Positions 34,752-43,525 of a stretch of 57,965 nucleotides of DNA are shown here, piece by piece. A program made the position numbers and the translations under genes. The number at the start of each line of letters is the position of its first letter. Positions within the stretch are counted from its first letter, which is position 1. Origin of the DNA: Acidobacteriaceae bacterium (GTDB lineage Bacteria > Acidobacteriota > Terriglobia > Bryobacterales > Bryobacteraceae); NCBI GenBank assembly GCA_020247055.1, contig JADCJL010000262.1, forward strand, positions 1 to 57,965, written 5' to 3'. The notes under the pieces were generated by a model. It had not been told where the DNA came from, made no database searches, and worked only from the letters and a program-made list of their open reading frames with translations.

Positions 34752-34863
34752 CCCTCTGGATCTCCAGATCGAGTGAAGACAGGCGCGCCGAGTCTGAGCG
34801 CCTTTTCGGCAGCTCCATCAGAGACTTTACCAGGCATCGCCTCAGGAGAACTACGAGGACCTT

Positions 34864-35379
34864 ATGGCAAGAGAGAGCACGCAGCACAAATTGGATCGTG
34901 TTCGGCCGCCGCGAGTGCAGATCACCTATGACGTCGAAATAGGAGACGCGATTGAACTCAAAGAGCTGCCGTTCGTAATGGGGGTTCTGGGAGATTTTAC
35001 CGGCCAGCCCGTGGAACCCCTGCCCCGACTTCGCGACCGGAAGTTTGTCGAGGTGAATCCTGACAACTTCGACCAGGTCCTCGAAGGAATGAAGCCCCAT
35101 TTGGCCTTCTCGGTGGAGAACAAGCTGAGCGAAGACGCCGATGCGGGACAGTTGAAGGTCGACCTGAAGTTCGCCAGCCTCGACGACTTCAATCCGGAGA
35201 ACGTCGCCCGGCAGGTCAAGCCTTTGCGGGAGCTGCTCGACCTCCGGACGCGCCTGTCCGACCTGCGCGGCACGCTCCAGACCAACGAAAAGTTGGAAGA
35301 GACGCTGATGGAGACCTTGAAGGACGCCGGCAAGATGGACAAGCTCAAGGCCGAACTGGGTACGGGAGGCAATGAGTAA
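34864..35379 (+). CDS. tssB: T6SS sheath small subunit TssB (VipA)
   Basis: 171 residues, full length for TssB. It pairs with TssC to build the contractile sheath around the Hcp tube. Family marks are the N-terminal RPPRVQITYDVEIGDAI, LPFVMGVLGDFTG and the strongly conserved RKFVEVNPDNFDQVL. The C-terminal helices carry the LDLRTRLSDLRG segment. The ATG follows GAGGACCTT. It is the first gene of the operon, and its TAA overlaps the tssC ATG by one base (TAATG), as in most T6SS loci. Confidence 0.97.
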   Translation: MARESTQHKLDRVRPPRVQITYDVEIGDAIELKELPFVMGVLGDFTGQPVEPLPRLRDRKFVEVNPDNFDQVLEGMKPHLAFSVENKLSEDADAGQLKVDLKFASLDDFNPENVARQVKPLRELLDLRTRLSDLRGTLQTNEKLEETLMETLKDAGKMDKLKAELGTGGNE

Positions 35380-36863
35380 TGAGCGACCCACAGAAGGCAC
35401 AGGCGGCGGCGCAGGAGCAGACGCTCGAACTCGGCCTGCTCGACCAGATTGTCGAACAGGGCCGCGTCGGCACCGATACGGCCAGCAAAGAGCGCGGTAA
35501 ATCCCTCGTCAAAGAGTTCGTGCAGCAGGTGCTGCAGGGGCAGATGACCATCTCGCGCGATACCGAGGCGATGATCAACGCCCGCATCGCGCAGATTGAC
35601 CATCTGATCTCGATTCAATTGAACGAAATCATGCACCATCCGTCGTTCCAGAAGCTCGAGGGCTCCTGGCGCGGCCTGAAGTACATGATGGACCAGTCGG
35701 AAACCAGCGATATGTTGAAGATCAAGGTCCTCAACGTGTCGAAAAAGGAGCTGCTGCGGGACCTGCAACGCGCCCCCGAGTTCGACCAGAGCGCCATGTT
35801 CAAGAAGGTGTACGAGGAGGAGTTCGGCATCTTCGGCGGCGCCCCGTTCGCCGCCCTCGTGGGAGATTACGAATTCACGAAGCACCCCGAGGACATTGAA
35901 CTGCTCGAACGGGTCAGCAACGTGGCCGCGGCTGCGCATGCCCCGTTCCTCACGGCGGCCTCGAACGAACTGTTCAACCTCGAGAGCTTCACGAGCCTCG
36001 ATCAGCCGCGCGACCTGAGCAAGATCTTCGACAGCACGGAGTACGCGAAATGGAAGAGCTTCCGCGCTTCGGAAGACTCGCGCTACGTCGGCCTGTGCCT
36101 GCCGCGGATCCTCGGCCGGCTGCCGTATGGCCCGGATACCAAGCCGGTCGAAGCGTTCAACTACCAGGAAGGCGTCGATGGCACCGAGCACAATAAGTAC
36201 CTGTGGTCGAACGCGGCCTACGCCCTGGGCGCGCGCCTGACCAACAGCTTTGCCAAACACCACTGGTGCGCGGCGATTCGCGGCGTTGAAGGCGGTGGGC
36301 TGGTGGACGGGCTGGCGGTGCACAACTTCCGCACCGACGATGGTGATGTGGCTATGAAGTGCCCGACCGAAGTGCCGATTACCGACCGCCGCGAGAAAGA
36401 GCTTGCCGACCTCGGCTTCATTCCGCTGGTTCACTGCAAGGGCACGGACTACGCAGCGTTCTTTAGCGTACAGTCGGCGCAAAAGCCCAAGCTGTATGAC
36501 AAGGACGCGGCGAACGCCAATGCCCGGCTATCGGCCCAACTGCCTTACATCCTCGCCGTCAGCCGCTTTGCGCACTATCTGAAGGCGATGATGCGGGACA
36601 AGATCGGCAGCTTCATGTCGCGTTCGCAGTGCGAGACATTCCTGAATCAGTGGATCTCGCAGTATGTCCTGCTCGACGACGACGCCTCGGCGGAGATGAA
36701 GTCCAAGTTCCCCCTCCGCGAAGCCCGCATCGATGTCTCGGAGATTCCCGGCAAGCCCGGGGCCTACCGCGCCGTCTCGTTCCTGAAGCCGCACTTCCAA
36801 CTGGACGAACTGAGCGTTTCGCTGCGCCTCGTTGCTGACCTGCCGCCGCCGGCCAAGGGCTGA
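35379..36863 (+). CDS. tssC: T6SS sheath large subunit TssC (VipB)
   Basis: 494 residues, the normal size. Typical motifs are the N-terminal helical region with SKERGKSLVKEFVQQVL, EGSWRGLKYMMDQSETSD, EFGIFGGAPFAALVGDYEF, LPRILGRLPYGPDTKPVE and, at the C terminus, REARIDVSEIPGKPGAYRAV. The N-terminal helix is the ClpV-contact region in T6SS of the VipB-binding class. In systems encoding TagJ, as here, contact can instead run through TagJ and TssB. Translation is coupled to tssB. A hairpin lies just after its stop. Confidence 0.98.
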   Translation: MSDPQKAQAAAQEQTLELGLLDQIVEQGRVGTDTASKERGKSLVKEFVQQVLQGQMTISRDTEAMINARIAQIDHLISIQLNEIMHHPSFQKLEGSWRGLKYMMDQSETSDMLKIKVLNVSKKELLRDLQRAPEFDQSAMFKKVYEEEFGIFGGAPFAALVGDYEFTKHPEDIELLERVSNVAAAAHAPFLTAASNELFNLESFTSLDQPRDLSKIFDSTEYAKWKSFRASEDSRYVGLCLPRILGRLPYGPDTKPVEAFNYQEGVDGTEHNKYLWSNAAYALGARLTNSFAKHHWCAAIRGVEGGGLVDGLAVHNFRTDDGDVAMKCPTEVPITDRREKELADLGFIPLVHCKGTDYAAFFSVQSAQKPKLYDKDAANANARLSAQLPYILAVSRFAHYLKAMMRDKIGSFMSRSQCETFLNQWISQYVLLDDDASAEMKSKFPLREARIDVSEIPGKPGAYRAVSFLKPHFQLDELSVSLRLVADLPPPAKG

Positions 36864-36866
36864 TTC

Positions 36867-36902
36867 CCGCGCGGGGGCTGATGGGTTTTTCCTCCGGCCC
36901 CC
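36867..36902 (+). terminator. Hairpin between tssC and hcp, possible attenuator
   Basis: CGCGGGGGC (36867-36875) pairs with GCCCCCGCG (36894-36902), a 9-bp GC stem with an 18-nt loop that contains TTTTT. No U-run follows, so partial termination or 3'-end protection is more likely than full termination. Confidence 0.5.
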
Positions 36903-36906
36903 GCGT

Positions 36907-36938
36907 TACTTAGTGAACCAGCTTACAAGATAAGCCAC
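36907..36938 (+). other. Second stem-loop in the hcp leader
   Basis: TTAGTG (36907-36912) pairs with CACTAA (36933-36938), and GCTTA (36918-36922) pairs with TAAGC (36928-36932). The result is one stem with a 5-nt bulge and a 5-nt loop. It lies 39 nt before the hcp ATG and could stabilise an hcp-headed processed transcript. Confidence 0.4.
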
Positions 36939-36977
36939 TAAAAAACTTCTACCGTAAGTTACTCAGGAGATAAGATC

Positions 36978-37475
36978 ATGCCATTTGATGCATTTTTGAA
37001 ACTGGACGGGATCCCGGGCGAGTCGCAGGACGACAAGCACAAAGAGTGGATTGAACTCCACAGCTTTTCGATGGGGATTGCGCAGACCGCCGGCGGACAG
37101 CGCTCAACGACGGGCGCGGCGACGGCCGGCCGCTGCGACCACACGGATCTGTCGATTGTAAAGAATCTTGACAAGACCACCCCCAAGCTGAACCTGTTCT
37201 GCTGCAACGGTACGCACATCAAAAAGATCGAACTCGAACTGTGCCGCGCCACGGGCGATAAACAGCTCTACTACAAGATCACCATGGGCGACTGCATCAT
37301 CACCAGCGTCCGCCCCGGTGGGTCGGCCAAGGGTGGCGATACCTTGCCGCTCGAAGAGGTCTCCTTCAACTACGGCGAAATCGAGTGGGAGTACACCCAG
37401 ACCGACCACAAGACGGGCAAGGCTTCCGGTAAAGTCGCCTCAAAGTGGAGCCTGGTCCAGAACAAAGGCGGCTAG
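36978..37475 (+). CDS. hcp: T6SS tube protein Hcp (TssD)
   Basis: 165 residues, the standard Hcp size. Hcp stacks as hexameric rings to form the tube and can carry small effectors in its lumen. Typical features are MPFDAFLKLDGIPGES, KEWIELHSFSMGI, CDHTDLSIVKNLDKTTPKL and the ending EWEYTQTDHKTGKASGKVAS. The AGGAG at 36964-36968 is well placed for the ATG. It is separated from tssC by 114 bp holding two hairpins, consistent with Hcp being made in excess over the sheath proteins. Confidence 0.97.
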   Translation: MPFDAFLKLDGIPGESQDDKHKEWIELHSFSMGIAQTAGGQRSTTGAATAGRCDHTDLSIVKNLDKTTPKLNLFCCNGTHIKKIELELCRATGDKQLYYKITMGDCIITSVRPGGSAKGGDTLPLEEVSFNYGEIEWEYTQTDHKTGKASGKVASKWSLVQNKGG

Positions 37476-37512
37476 TTTCTCTCCTGCCTTCCGCGGCATA
37501 GCCTTCTAACCC

Positions 37513-38256
37513 ATGACAGCCAAGGATCTTTATCAGGCAGGAAAGCTGAAAGAAGCGATTCAGGCGCTGAACGGCGAGGTCCGGGATAACCCGGCCGACG
37601 TTCGGCGCCGGACGTTTCTATTCGAACTGCTGACTTTCGCCGGCGAATACGATCGCGCGCAGAAGCAGCTCCAAGTACTGGCCGATTCGAGCGGCGATGC
37701 CAAACTGGGGACGGTCTTGTATCTGTCCGCCCTGCACGCCGAAAAAACACGAAAAGAGACATTTGCCAAGGGCGACTATCCCACCCACGTCGCCGATGCC
37801 GCCGAGACTCCCCTCACCGGGACCTTGAACGGCCGACGGTTTGCAACCGTAGTCGACGCCGACCCGCGGATTGGCCCCCGTCTTGAATGTTACGCCGCCG
37901 GCGCCTACATCTGGATCCCCTTCAAACATATCGAAGAGATCGAGGCGATGCCGCCCAAGCGGGTGCGGGACCTGATCTGGATTCCCGCGCTCGTCCGCAC
38001 CGGTCCCGAGTTCAAGGCGATGGAACTCGGCGAAGTTCTGCTGCCCGCCCTCACCTGGGATGCCAGCATGGACGCCGACGACAACGTCAAGCTGGGGCGC
38101 GTCAGCGAGTGGTACGAAAGCGACAAGGGCGAAGTGTGTCCGATCGGACAGAAGATGCTGCTGGTCGACGGCGAGGAGTTGCCGATTCTCGAGCTGCGCA
38201 AACTGGTCTTTGACCGGGCCGAAGCCGCGCCGGCCACCGAAGCGACCGAAGAGTAA
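37513..38256 (+). CDS. tagJ: T6SS accessory protein TagJ (ImpE/SciE family)
   Basis: 247 residues of the ImpE/TagJ family. Family features are the N-terminal tetratricopeptide-like helices (LYQAGKLKEAIQALNGEVRD), VLYLSALHAEKTRKETFA, the beta-rich GAYIWIPFKHIEEIEAMPPK and LIWIPALVRTG, and the C-terminal GQKMLLVDGEELPILELR. In Pseudomonas H1-type systems TagJ links the ClpV ATPase to the TssB sheath subunit, so its presence classes this T6SS by sheath-recycling mode. It lies 37 bp after hcp with no clear Shine-Dalgarno, and 3 bp before tssA. Confidence 0.92.
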   Translation: MTAKDLYQAGKLKEAIQALNGEVRDNPADVRRRTFLFELLTFAGEYDRAQKQLQVLADSSGDAKLGTVLYLSALHAEKTRKETFAKGDYPTHVADAAETPLTGTLNGRRFATVVDADPRIGPRLECYAAGAYIWIPFKHIEEIEAMPPKRVRDLIWIPALVRTGPEFKAMELGEVLLPALTWDASMDADDNVKLGRVSEWYESDKGEVCPIGQKMLLVDGEELPILELRKLVFDRAEAAPATEATEE

Positions 38257-38259
38257 GCG

Positions 38260-40095
38260 ATGCCTCTCCGCGACGACCTGCTCAACCCCATCCCGGGAGA
38301 CAATCCCAGCGGAGAGTACCTCTACTACACTCCGGTCTACGACAAGATCAAAGAGGCCCGGCGTGAGGACGACGAAGGGCCGGTGGGGGAGTGGCAGCGG
38401 GAACGAAAACTGGCCGACTGGAACACGGTCATGAAGCTGGCCGGAGAGTCCCTGGCCACGAAGACCAAGGACCTGCAGCTGGCCGCGTGGCTCACCGAAG
38501 CCCACCTGCGGAAAGAGGGCTTCGGCGAGTTCCGTAATGCGCTGGACATGATCAAAGGGCTCGTCGAAAACTTCTGGGACACGCTGTACCCGGAACTCGA
38601 AGACGGCGACGCGGAGTTTCGGGCCACGCCGCTGCAGTGGCTGGGGAACTTCAATCTCCAGATCCACATGGTGCCGATTGTTCGCACCTCGGCCGGGTAT
38701 AGCGATATCCGCTACCAGGAGTCGCGCAAGGTTGGCTATAAGGCGGATGCCGAAAGCGACAGCACCAAGCTCGAAGCGTTTCTTGAAAAGATTCGCGAGG
38801 GCAAGATCAGCTGCGACGATTTCGACAAAGAGTTCAACGCTACGCCCAAGGCCTGGTACGTCACGCAGCTGGAAACGATCGACGGGTGTCTCGAGTCGCT
38901 GGAGGCTCTGCAGATCGTTTGCGAGGAAAAGTTCGGCGACATGGCGCCGGGCTGGGGCAGCCTGCGGGGCGCGCTCGAAAAGGTACGCCAAACGGTCAAT
39001 ATTCTTCTCAATCGGAAGCGCGAAAAGGAACCCGATGAGCCCCGCGAAGAGGTTTACGCCGAACAGAGCGTTGTCGAGGAAGTCGAGACCACTTACGAAT
39101 CGACCGCGGTGGCCGCTGCCCCGGCAGCCCGCGCCGTAAAGCGATCGGGGCCGCTTGCCGCCGAACCGGTGGACCGCGAGGATGCGATTGCGCGCGTTGT
39201 CTCCGCCGCCAAGTTCCTGCGTACCGAGGACGCCTACTCCCCGGCCCCTTACCTGATGCTCGTCGGTCTCCGCCACGGCGAATTACGCGCCGGCGGCGAG
39301 ACGATCGACGCCCGGCTGCTCGAACCCCCGCCCACCGAAATTCGTCAGCAGCTCAAGCAGTATGCGATGGACTACAACTGGCAGGGCGTGCTTGACACCG
39401 CCGAAGCGGCCATCGCGCTGCCCTGTGGTCGCGGCTGGCTCGACGTCCACCGCTACGCCGCCCAGGCCTGCGCCGAACTCGGCTACTACTACGCCGGGTT
39501 CGAGACCGGCATCAAAGCCGCGCTGCGCGCGCTGTTGACCGACTATCCGGGCCTGCTTGACCTGACTCTGATGGACGACACCCCCACGGCCAACGCCGAA
39601 ACCACCAACTGGCTGAAGTCCGAGGTCCTCGCCGGGGTGAGCGCCGCGCCGGCGCCGGAGCCCTCCTACGCGCCGCCTCCCGTCGAAGCCGCCCCGGTGG
39701 AGGTGGAATCCGGCGAGCCGGCTCCGCCCGATGCCTGGAAACTGGCTCGGGAAGCCGCGCGCGGTGGCCGCATCCGCGAAGCCATGGATCTGCTGGCGCG
39801 CGAAGCCGCCGTCGAACGCAGCGGCCGCGGGCGCTTTCTCCGCCGGACGCAGTTGGCGTCCTTATGCATGGAGACTGGCAACGAGGTGATCGCCCACTCC
39901 ATCCTCGACGAACTCGCCGCCGAGATCGACTCCCGGCGCCTCGAAGAGTGGGAGCCGGTAGAAGCCGTGGCGCATCCGCTTCTGCTGCTGTACCGGTGTC
40001 TCCGGCGGCAGGACAGCGAGAGCCCGGCGGCGAAGGCCCTGTTCGCCAAGATCTGCCGACTCGATCCCGGGCAGGCATTGAGCGTTAGCCGGTAA
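38260..40095 (+). CDS. tssA: T6SS cap/assembly protein TssA
   Basis: 611 residues with an N-terminal ImpA domain (LNPIPGDNPSGEYLYYTPVY, LQLAAWLTEAHLRKEGFGEF, NFWDTLYPELEDGDAEFRAT). A variable middle follows, then a Pro/Glu/Ala-rich linker (about 465-490) and a helical C-terminal domain. TssA primes baseplate and sheath/tube polymerisation and, in some classes, caps the distal end of the growing sheath. The C-terminal part ends with repetitive helices (LASLCMETGNEVIAHSILDE) of the TPR-like kind seen in long TssA forms. The start is 3 bp after tagJ. Confidence 0.94.
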   Translation: MPLRDDLLNPIPGDNPSGEYLYYTPVYDKIKEARREDDEGPVGEWQRERKLADWNTVMKLAGESLATKTKDLQLAAWLTEAHLRKEGFGEFRNALDMIKGLVENFWDTLYPELEDGDAEFRATPLQWLGNFNLQIHMVPIVRTSAGYSDIRYQESRKVGYKADAESDSTKLEAFLEKIREGKISCDDFDKEFNATPKAWYVTQLETIDGCLESLEALQIVCEEKFGDMAPGWGSLRGALEKVRQTVNILLNRKREKEPDEPREEVYAEQSVVEEVETTYESTAVAAAPAARAVKRSGPLAAEPVDREDAIARVVSAAKFLRTEDAYSPAPYLMLVGLRHGELRAGGETIDARLLEPPPTEIRQQLKQYAMDYNWQGVLDTAEAAIALPCGRGWLDVHRYAAQACAELGYYYAGFETGIKAALRALLTDYPGLLDLTLMDDTPTANAETTNWLKSEVLAGVSAAPAPEPSYAPPPVEAAPVEVESGEPAPPDAWKLAREAARGGRIREAMDLLAREAAVERSGRGRFLRRTQLASLCMETGNEVIAHSILDELAAEIDSRRLEEWEPVEAVAHPLLLLYRCLRRQDSESPAAKALFAKICRLDPGQALSVSR

Positions 40096-40101
40096 ACCCC
40101 C

Positions 40102-40593
40102 ATGGCAAAAGGTGACTTCGATCAGAACGTAACGCTATCCGTCCTCGACCGGCTGATTGACCGCGAGCCGAAGAGTCCCACGGCCGAGGCGCGCCTGTCC
40201 CGCGCCCAGTCGATTCGCCTGCTCAAGGCGGCCGTGAAGCGGGATCTCGAATGGCTGCTCAACTCGCGCCGCATCAAAGAGGAGTCCGTCGACGCTAAGA
40301 GTGAACTCACCCGCTCGCTGTTCAACTACGGCCTACCGGACCTGACCAACTTCGGCCTCCACTCCTCGCGCGACCAGAACCGGCTGACGTGGATGCTCGA
40401 ATCGACGGTCGCCACGTTTGAGCCGCGGCTTCGCAACCCGAAGGTCTTCATGGAGCCAGTCGAACCCGGCTCGAAGCAACTGCGCTTCCGCATCGACGGG
40501 ATGCTTGAGATGGACCCGGCGCCCGAACGCGTCACCTTCGACACGATGCTCGACCTGACCAGCCAGGCCTACGTCGTCAAAGGCGACGGGTAA
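40102..40593 (+). CDS. tssE: T6SS baseplate protein TssE (gp25-like)
   Basis: 163 residues. The N terminus SVLDRLIDREP and the central region SIRLLKAAVKRDLEWLLNSR followed by SLFNYGLPDLTNFGL are diagnostic of TssE. The C-terminal gp25-like domain includes FEPRLRNPKVFME and the beta strand LRFRIDGMLEMDP. TssE is the inner baseplate wedge component that contacts the first sheath ring. The gene sits 6 bp after tssA and 12 bp before tssF. Confidence 0.96.
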   Translation: MAKGDFDQNVTLSVLDRLIDREPKSPTAEARLSRAQSIRLLKAAVKRDLEWLLNSRRIKEESVDAKSELTRSLFNYGLPDLTNFGLHSSRDQNRLTWMLESTVATFEPRLRNPKVFMEPVEPGSKQLRFRIDGMLEMDPAPERVTFDTMLDLTSQAYVVKGDG

Positions 40594-40605
40594 AGGAAGG
40601 GCGCG

Positions 40606-42447
40606 GTGCGGGACGAACTGCTCCACTACTACGAACGCGAACTGACCTTCCTGCGCCAGATGGGCGCCGAGTTCGCCGAAAAATATCCTAAGATCGCCAG
40701 CCGGCTGATGCTTGAGCCGACGCAGTGCGAGGACCCGCACGTCGAACGGATGATCGAGGCCTTCGCCTTTCTGGCCGGCCGCGTCCACCTCAAGATCGAC
40801 GACGAGTTCCCCGAGATCACCGAAGCCCTGCTCGGGGTCGTCTACCCGCACTTCGTCCGCCCGATCCCTTCGATGTCCATCGCCGAACTGTCGTCGGATC
40901 CCGAGAACGCCGCCCTGATTACGGGCTTCCCCGTCCCCCGCGGCGCCGTCCTCAGTTCCCGCCCTATCGACGGCCTGCCCCTCCGCTTCCGTACCTGCTT
41001 CGACGTCACGTTGTGGCCGCTCCTGGTCGGCGGGACGGCCTGGAAATCGCCGGACCGCCTCGCTGCGGCCCCCAAGTCCTCTGGCGCCACGGCCGCGCTG
41101 CGCACGGAGGTCCGCTTTGCGCCCGGCGTGCAGCCGGACAAGCTCAATCTGCGTTCGCTGCGCTTCTTTCTCAACGGCGAAGCGTCGATGATCCATTCGC
41201 TGTATGAGCTGCTGTGCAACAACACGGCGCAGATCCTGCTGCGCGATCTCACGCCGAACTCCCGCAAGCCCCCCATCACCCTGCCGGCCAGCTGCCTGCA
41301 GCCCGTTGGCTTTGCGGAAAACGAAGCGCTGATTCCCTATCCGCGGCGCAGCTTTGAAGGCTACCGCCTCATTCAGGAGTTCTTCCACTTCCCCGAAAAG
41401 TTCTTTTTCGTCGAACTTTCGGGTCTTGAAGAGGTAGCCGGCGCGGGCTTCAAAACCGGTTTTGAGATCGTGGTCCTCATCAACCGGTTCGAACGACCGG
41501 ACCGCATGCAGCAGCTCGAGGTCGGCGTCGGCCCCGCGACGCTCAAGCTCAACTGCACCCCGATCATCAACCTCTTCAAGCAGACCGCCGAACCCATTCT
41601 GCTCACGCACAACAAGTCCGAGTACAACATTGTTCCCGATGTGCGCCGCCCTCTCGCCATGGAGGTCTTCTCGATTGAAGAGGTGCTGAGTTCGAACCCC
41701 TCCACCGGCGAGATCACCTACTTCGAGCCTTTCTATTCCTATCGCCACGGCGCCGCCCGCGACAAAGGGCAGACCTTCTGGCAAGCCACCCGCCGCCAAA
41801 GCAACCGCCGCAACGACGATGGTACGGAGATGTCGCTCTCGCTTGTCGATCTCTCCGGCCGGCCCATGCGACCCGACTTCGACGCCATCACCGTCCGCAC
41901 CATCTGTTCGAACCGCGACCTGCCGCCGCGCATGCCCATCGGCAATGAGATGGGTGACCTCGAACCGCAGGGCCTCGCGCCCATCCGCAAGGTCACCGTG
42001 CTGCGCAAGATGACCGCGCCCGTCCGCCCCCCGGTCGGCAAAGGTGCACTCTGGCGCCTCATCTCCCATCTGGCCTTGAACTACCTCTCGCTCGTCGAAG
42101 ATGGGAAGGAGGCCTTCCAGGAGATTCTGCGCCTGTACGATTTTGAGAACTCGCCGGCGCTGCAGAAGCAGATCCACGGCATCAGCTCGATTACCAGCCA
42201 GCGGCACTTCGCGCGGCTCGTCTCCGAGAACGGCATCTCGTTTGCCCGCGGCCTCAAGATCGATGTCGAACTCGATGAAGAGCAGTTCGTTGGCGCGGGC
42301 GCCTATCTGTTTGCCAGCGTAATGGATCGCTTTCTGGCGCTCTACGTCACCATGAACAGCTTCAGCCAGCTGACGGTGCGGACCCGGCAGCGAAAGGAGG
42401 TATTGGGCGCATGGCCTCCGAGAACCGGCCACCAGATCCTTCTCTAG
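40606..42447 (+). CDS. tssF: T6SS baseplate protein TssF
   Basis: 613 residues from a GTG start supported by AAGGAAGGG just upstream. The opening RDELLHYYERELTFLRQMG and the phrases RMIEAFAFLAGRVHLKIDDE, LLGVVYPHFVRPIPSM and FPVPRGAVL are canonical. TssF and TssG form the TssF2G wedge of the baseplate that docks onto VgrG. Its 3' end overlaps tssG by 37 bp in another frame, so the two are translationally coupled and probably made in fixed ratio. Confidence 0.97.
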   Translation: MRDELLHYYERELTFLRQMGAEFAEKYPKIASRLMLEPTQCEDPHVERMIEAFAFLAGRVHLKIDDEFPEITEALLGVVYPHFVRPIPSMSIAELSSDPENAALITGFPVPRGAVLSSRPIDGLPLRFRTCFDVTLWPLLVGGTAWKSPDRLAAAPKSSGATAALRTEVRFAPGVQPDKLNLRSLRFFLNGEASMIHSLYELLCNNTAQILLRDLTPNSRKPPITLPASCLQPVGFAENEALIPYPRRSFEGYRLIQEFFHFPEKFFFVELSGLEEVAGAGFKTGFEIVVLINRFERPDRMQQLEVGVGPATLKLNCTPIINLFKQTAEPILLTHNKSEYNIVPDVRRPLAMEVFSIEEVLSSNPSTGEITYFEPFYSYRHGAARDKGQTFWQATRRQSNRRNDDGTEMSLSLVDLSGRPMRPDFDAITVRTICSNRDLPPRMPIGNEMGDLEPQGLAPIRKVTVLRKMTAPVRPPVGKGALWRLISHLALNYLSLVEDGKEAFQEILRLYDFENSPALQKQIHGISSITSQRHFARLVSENGISFARGLKIDVELDEEQFVGAGAYLFASVMDRFLALYVTMNSFSQLTVRTRQRKEVLGAWPPRTGHQILL

Positions 42448-43517
42448 AGCCGCCGCTGCCCGAGGCGCCGCCCCCCTACCGTCCCGGCATGGCGCTGCTC
42501 CAACAGCGGCTGGCCGAGCGGGGCTACGAATTCGACTTCTTCCAGGCCGTCCGCCTGCTCGAACGTCTCTCGCCGGATCGCGCACCGGTGGGCCGTTTCA
42601 GTGTGCCCGGTTCGGAGGTGGCGCGCTTTGAAGTCAACCAGGAGATGGGCTTCCCGGCGAGCGCCATCGAGGGCATTGAGTTCGTCGAGGGCCAACCGGC
42701 CCGGGTCAAAGTAAACTTCATGGGCCTCACCGGGCCCCAGGGCGTTCTGCCCCTCTACTACACCGAGCTCCTGCGGGAGCGCCTGCGCGCCCGCGACCAG
42801 ACGGCTGCTTCGTTCTTCGACCTCTTCAACCACCGGATCATCTCCCTCTTCTACCAGGCCTGGGAGAAGTATCGCTTCCCCATCGCCTACGAGCGCGGCG
42901 ACCGCGACCGTTTCTCGCACCACCTGCTCGATCTCATCGGACTCGGCACGCAGGGCCTCGAAAACCGCCAGCCGCTCCCGGACGATTCGCTCATCTTCTA
43001 CACCGGCCTGCTCAGTCAGCGTGCGCGTTCGGCTTCGGCGCTCCGGAATCTGGTGGCGGACTACTTCGACGTGCCGTGCGAGGTCGAACAGTTCATCGGC
43101 GGCTGGTACCCGCTGATTGAGGAGACGCAGTGCTGCCTCGATGCCGAAGACGCGACCATCTCCGAGCAGTTGGGGTTCGGCGCCGTCGTCGGCGATGAAG
43201 TGTACGATCAGCAGTCGGCCGTGCGGATTATCCTCGGGCCCCTGTCGCTCGAACGCTACTGCGGTTTTCTGCCCCAGGGAGCCGGCCATGAACCATTGAA
43301 GGCGTTGGTCCGCCTGTTCGGCGGGCCGACGATCGATTTTGAAGTCAAGCTAATTCTCGCCAAAGAGGCAGTGCCGGAGTGCCATCTCGGCCCCCGGCCC
43401 GCCGCCGTGTGCGAGGAAGAAGAGTTCGCCCTCGAAAACATCCAACTCGGATGGACTTCGTGGGTCAAGACGGCTCCGCGTCAAGCCGACGCCGCCGATG
43501 CCATACTTCGTTTCTAG
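42411..43517 (+). CDS. tssG: T6SS baseplate protein TssG
   Basis: 368 residues. A proline-rich N-terminal tail (about 1-25) precedes the usual start region MALLQQRLAERGYEFDFFQA. Family marks are FSVPGSEVARFEVNQEM, KVNFMGLTGPQGVLPLYYTE and LFNHRIISLFYQAWEKYRFP. An alternative ATG at 42489 would remove the tail, but AGGAGG at 42395-42400 favours the upstream start within tssF. TssG partners TssF in the baseplate wedge. Confidence 0.95.
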   Translation: MASENRPPDPSLEPPLPEAPPPYRPGMALLQQRLAERGYEFDFFQAVRLLERLSPDRAPVGRFSVPGSEVARFEVNQEMGFPASAIEGIEFVEGQPARVKVNFMGLTGPQGVLPLYYTELLRERLRARDQTAASFFDLFNHRIISLFYQAWEKYRFPIAYERGDRDRFSHHLLDLIGLGTQGLENRQPLPDDSLIFYTGLLSQRARSASALRNLVADYFDVPCEVEQFIGGWYPLIEETQCCLDAEDATISEQLGFGAVVGDEVYDQQSAVRIILGPLSLERYCGFLPQGAGHEPLKALVRLFGGPTIDFEVKLILAKEAVPECHLGPRPAAVCEEEEFALENIQLGWTSWVKTAPRQADAADAILRF

Positions 43518-43525
43518 GTGAGCAC

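Noticed and set aside
34547-34837. 96-residue minus-strand frame in the thiG-tssB gap
   Set aside because: No ribosome-binding site or family match, and it runs through the T6SS promoter.
40333-42585. 750-codon minus-strand frame across tssE and tssF
   Set aside because: Shadow of two canonical T6SS genes.
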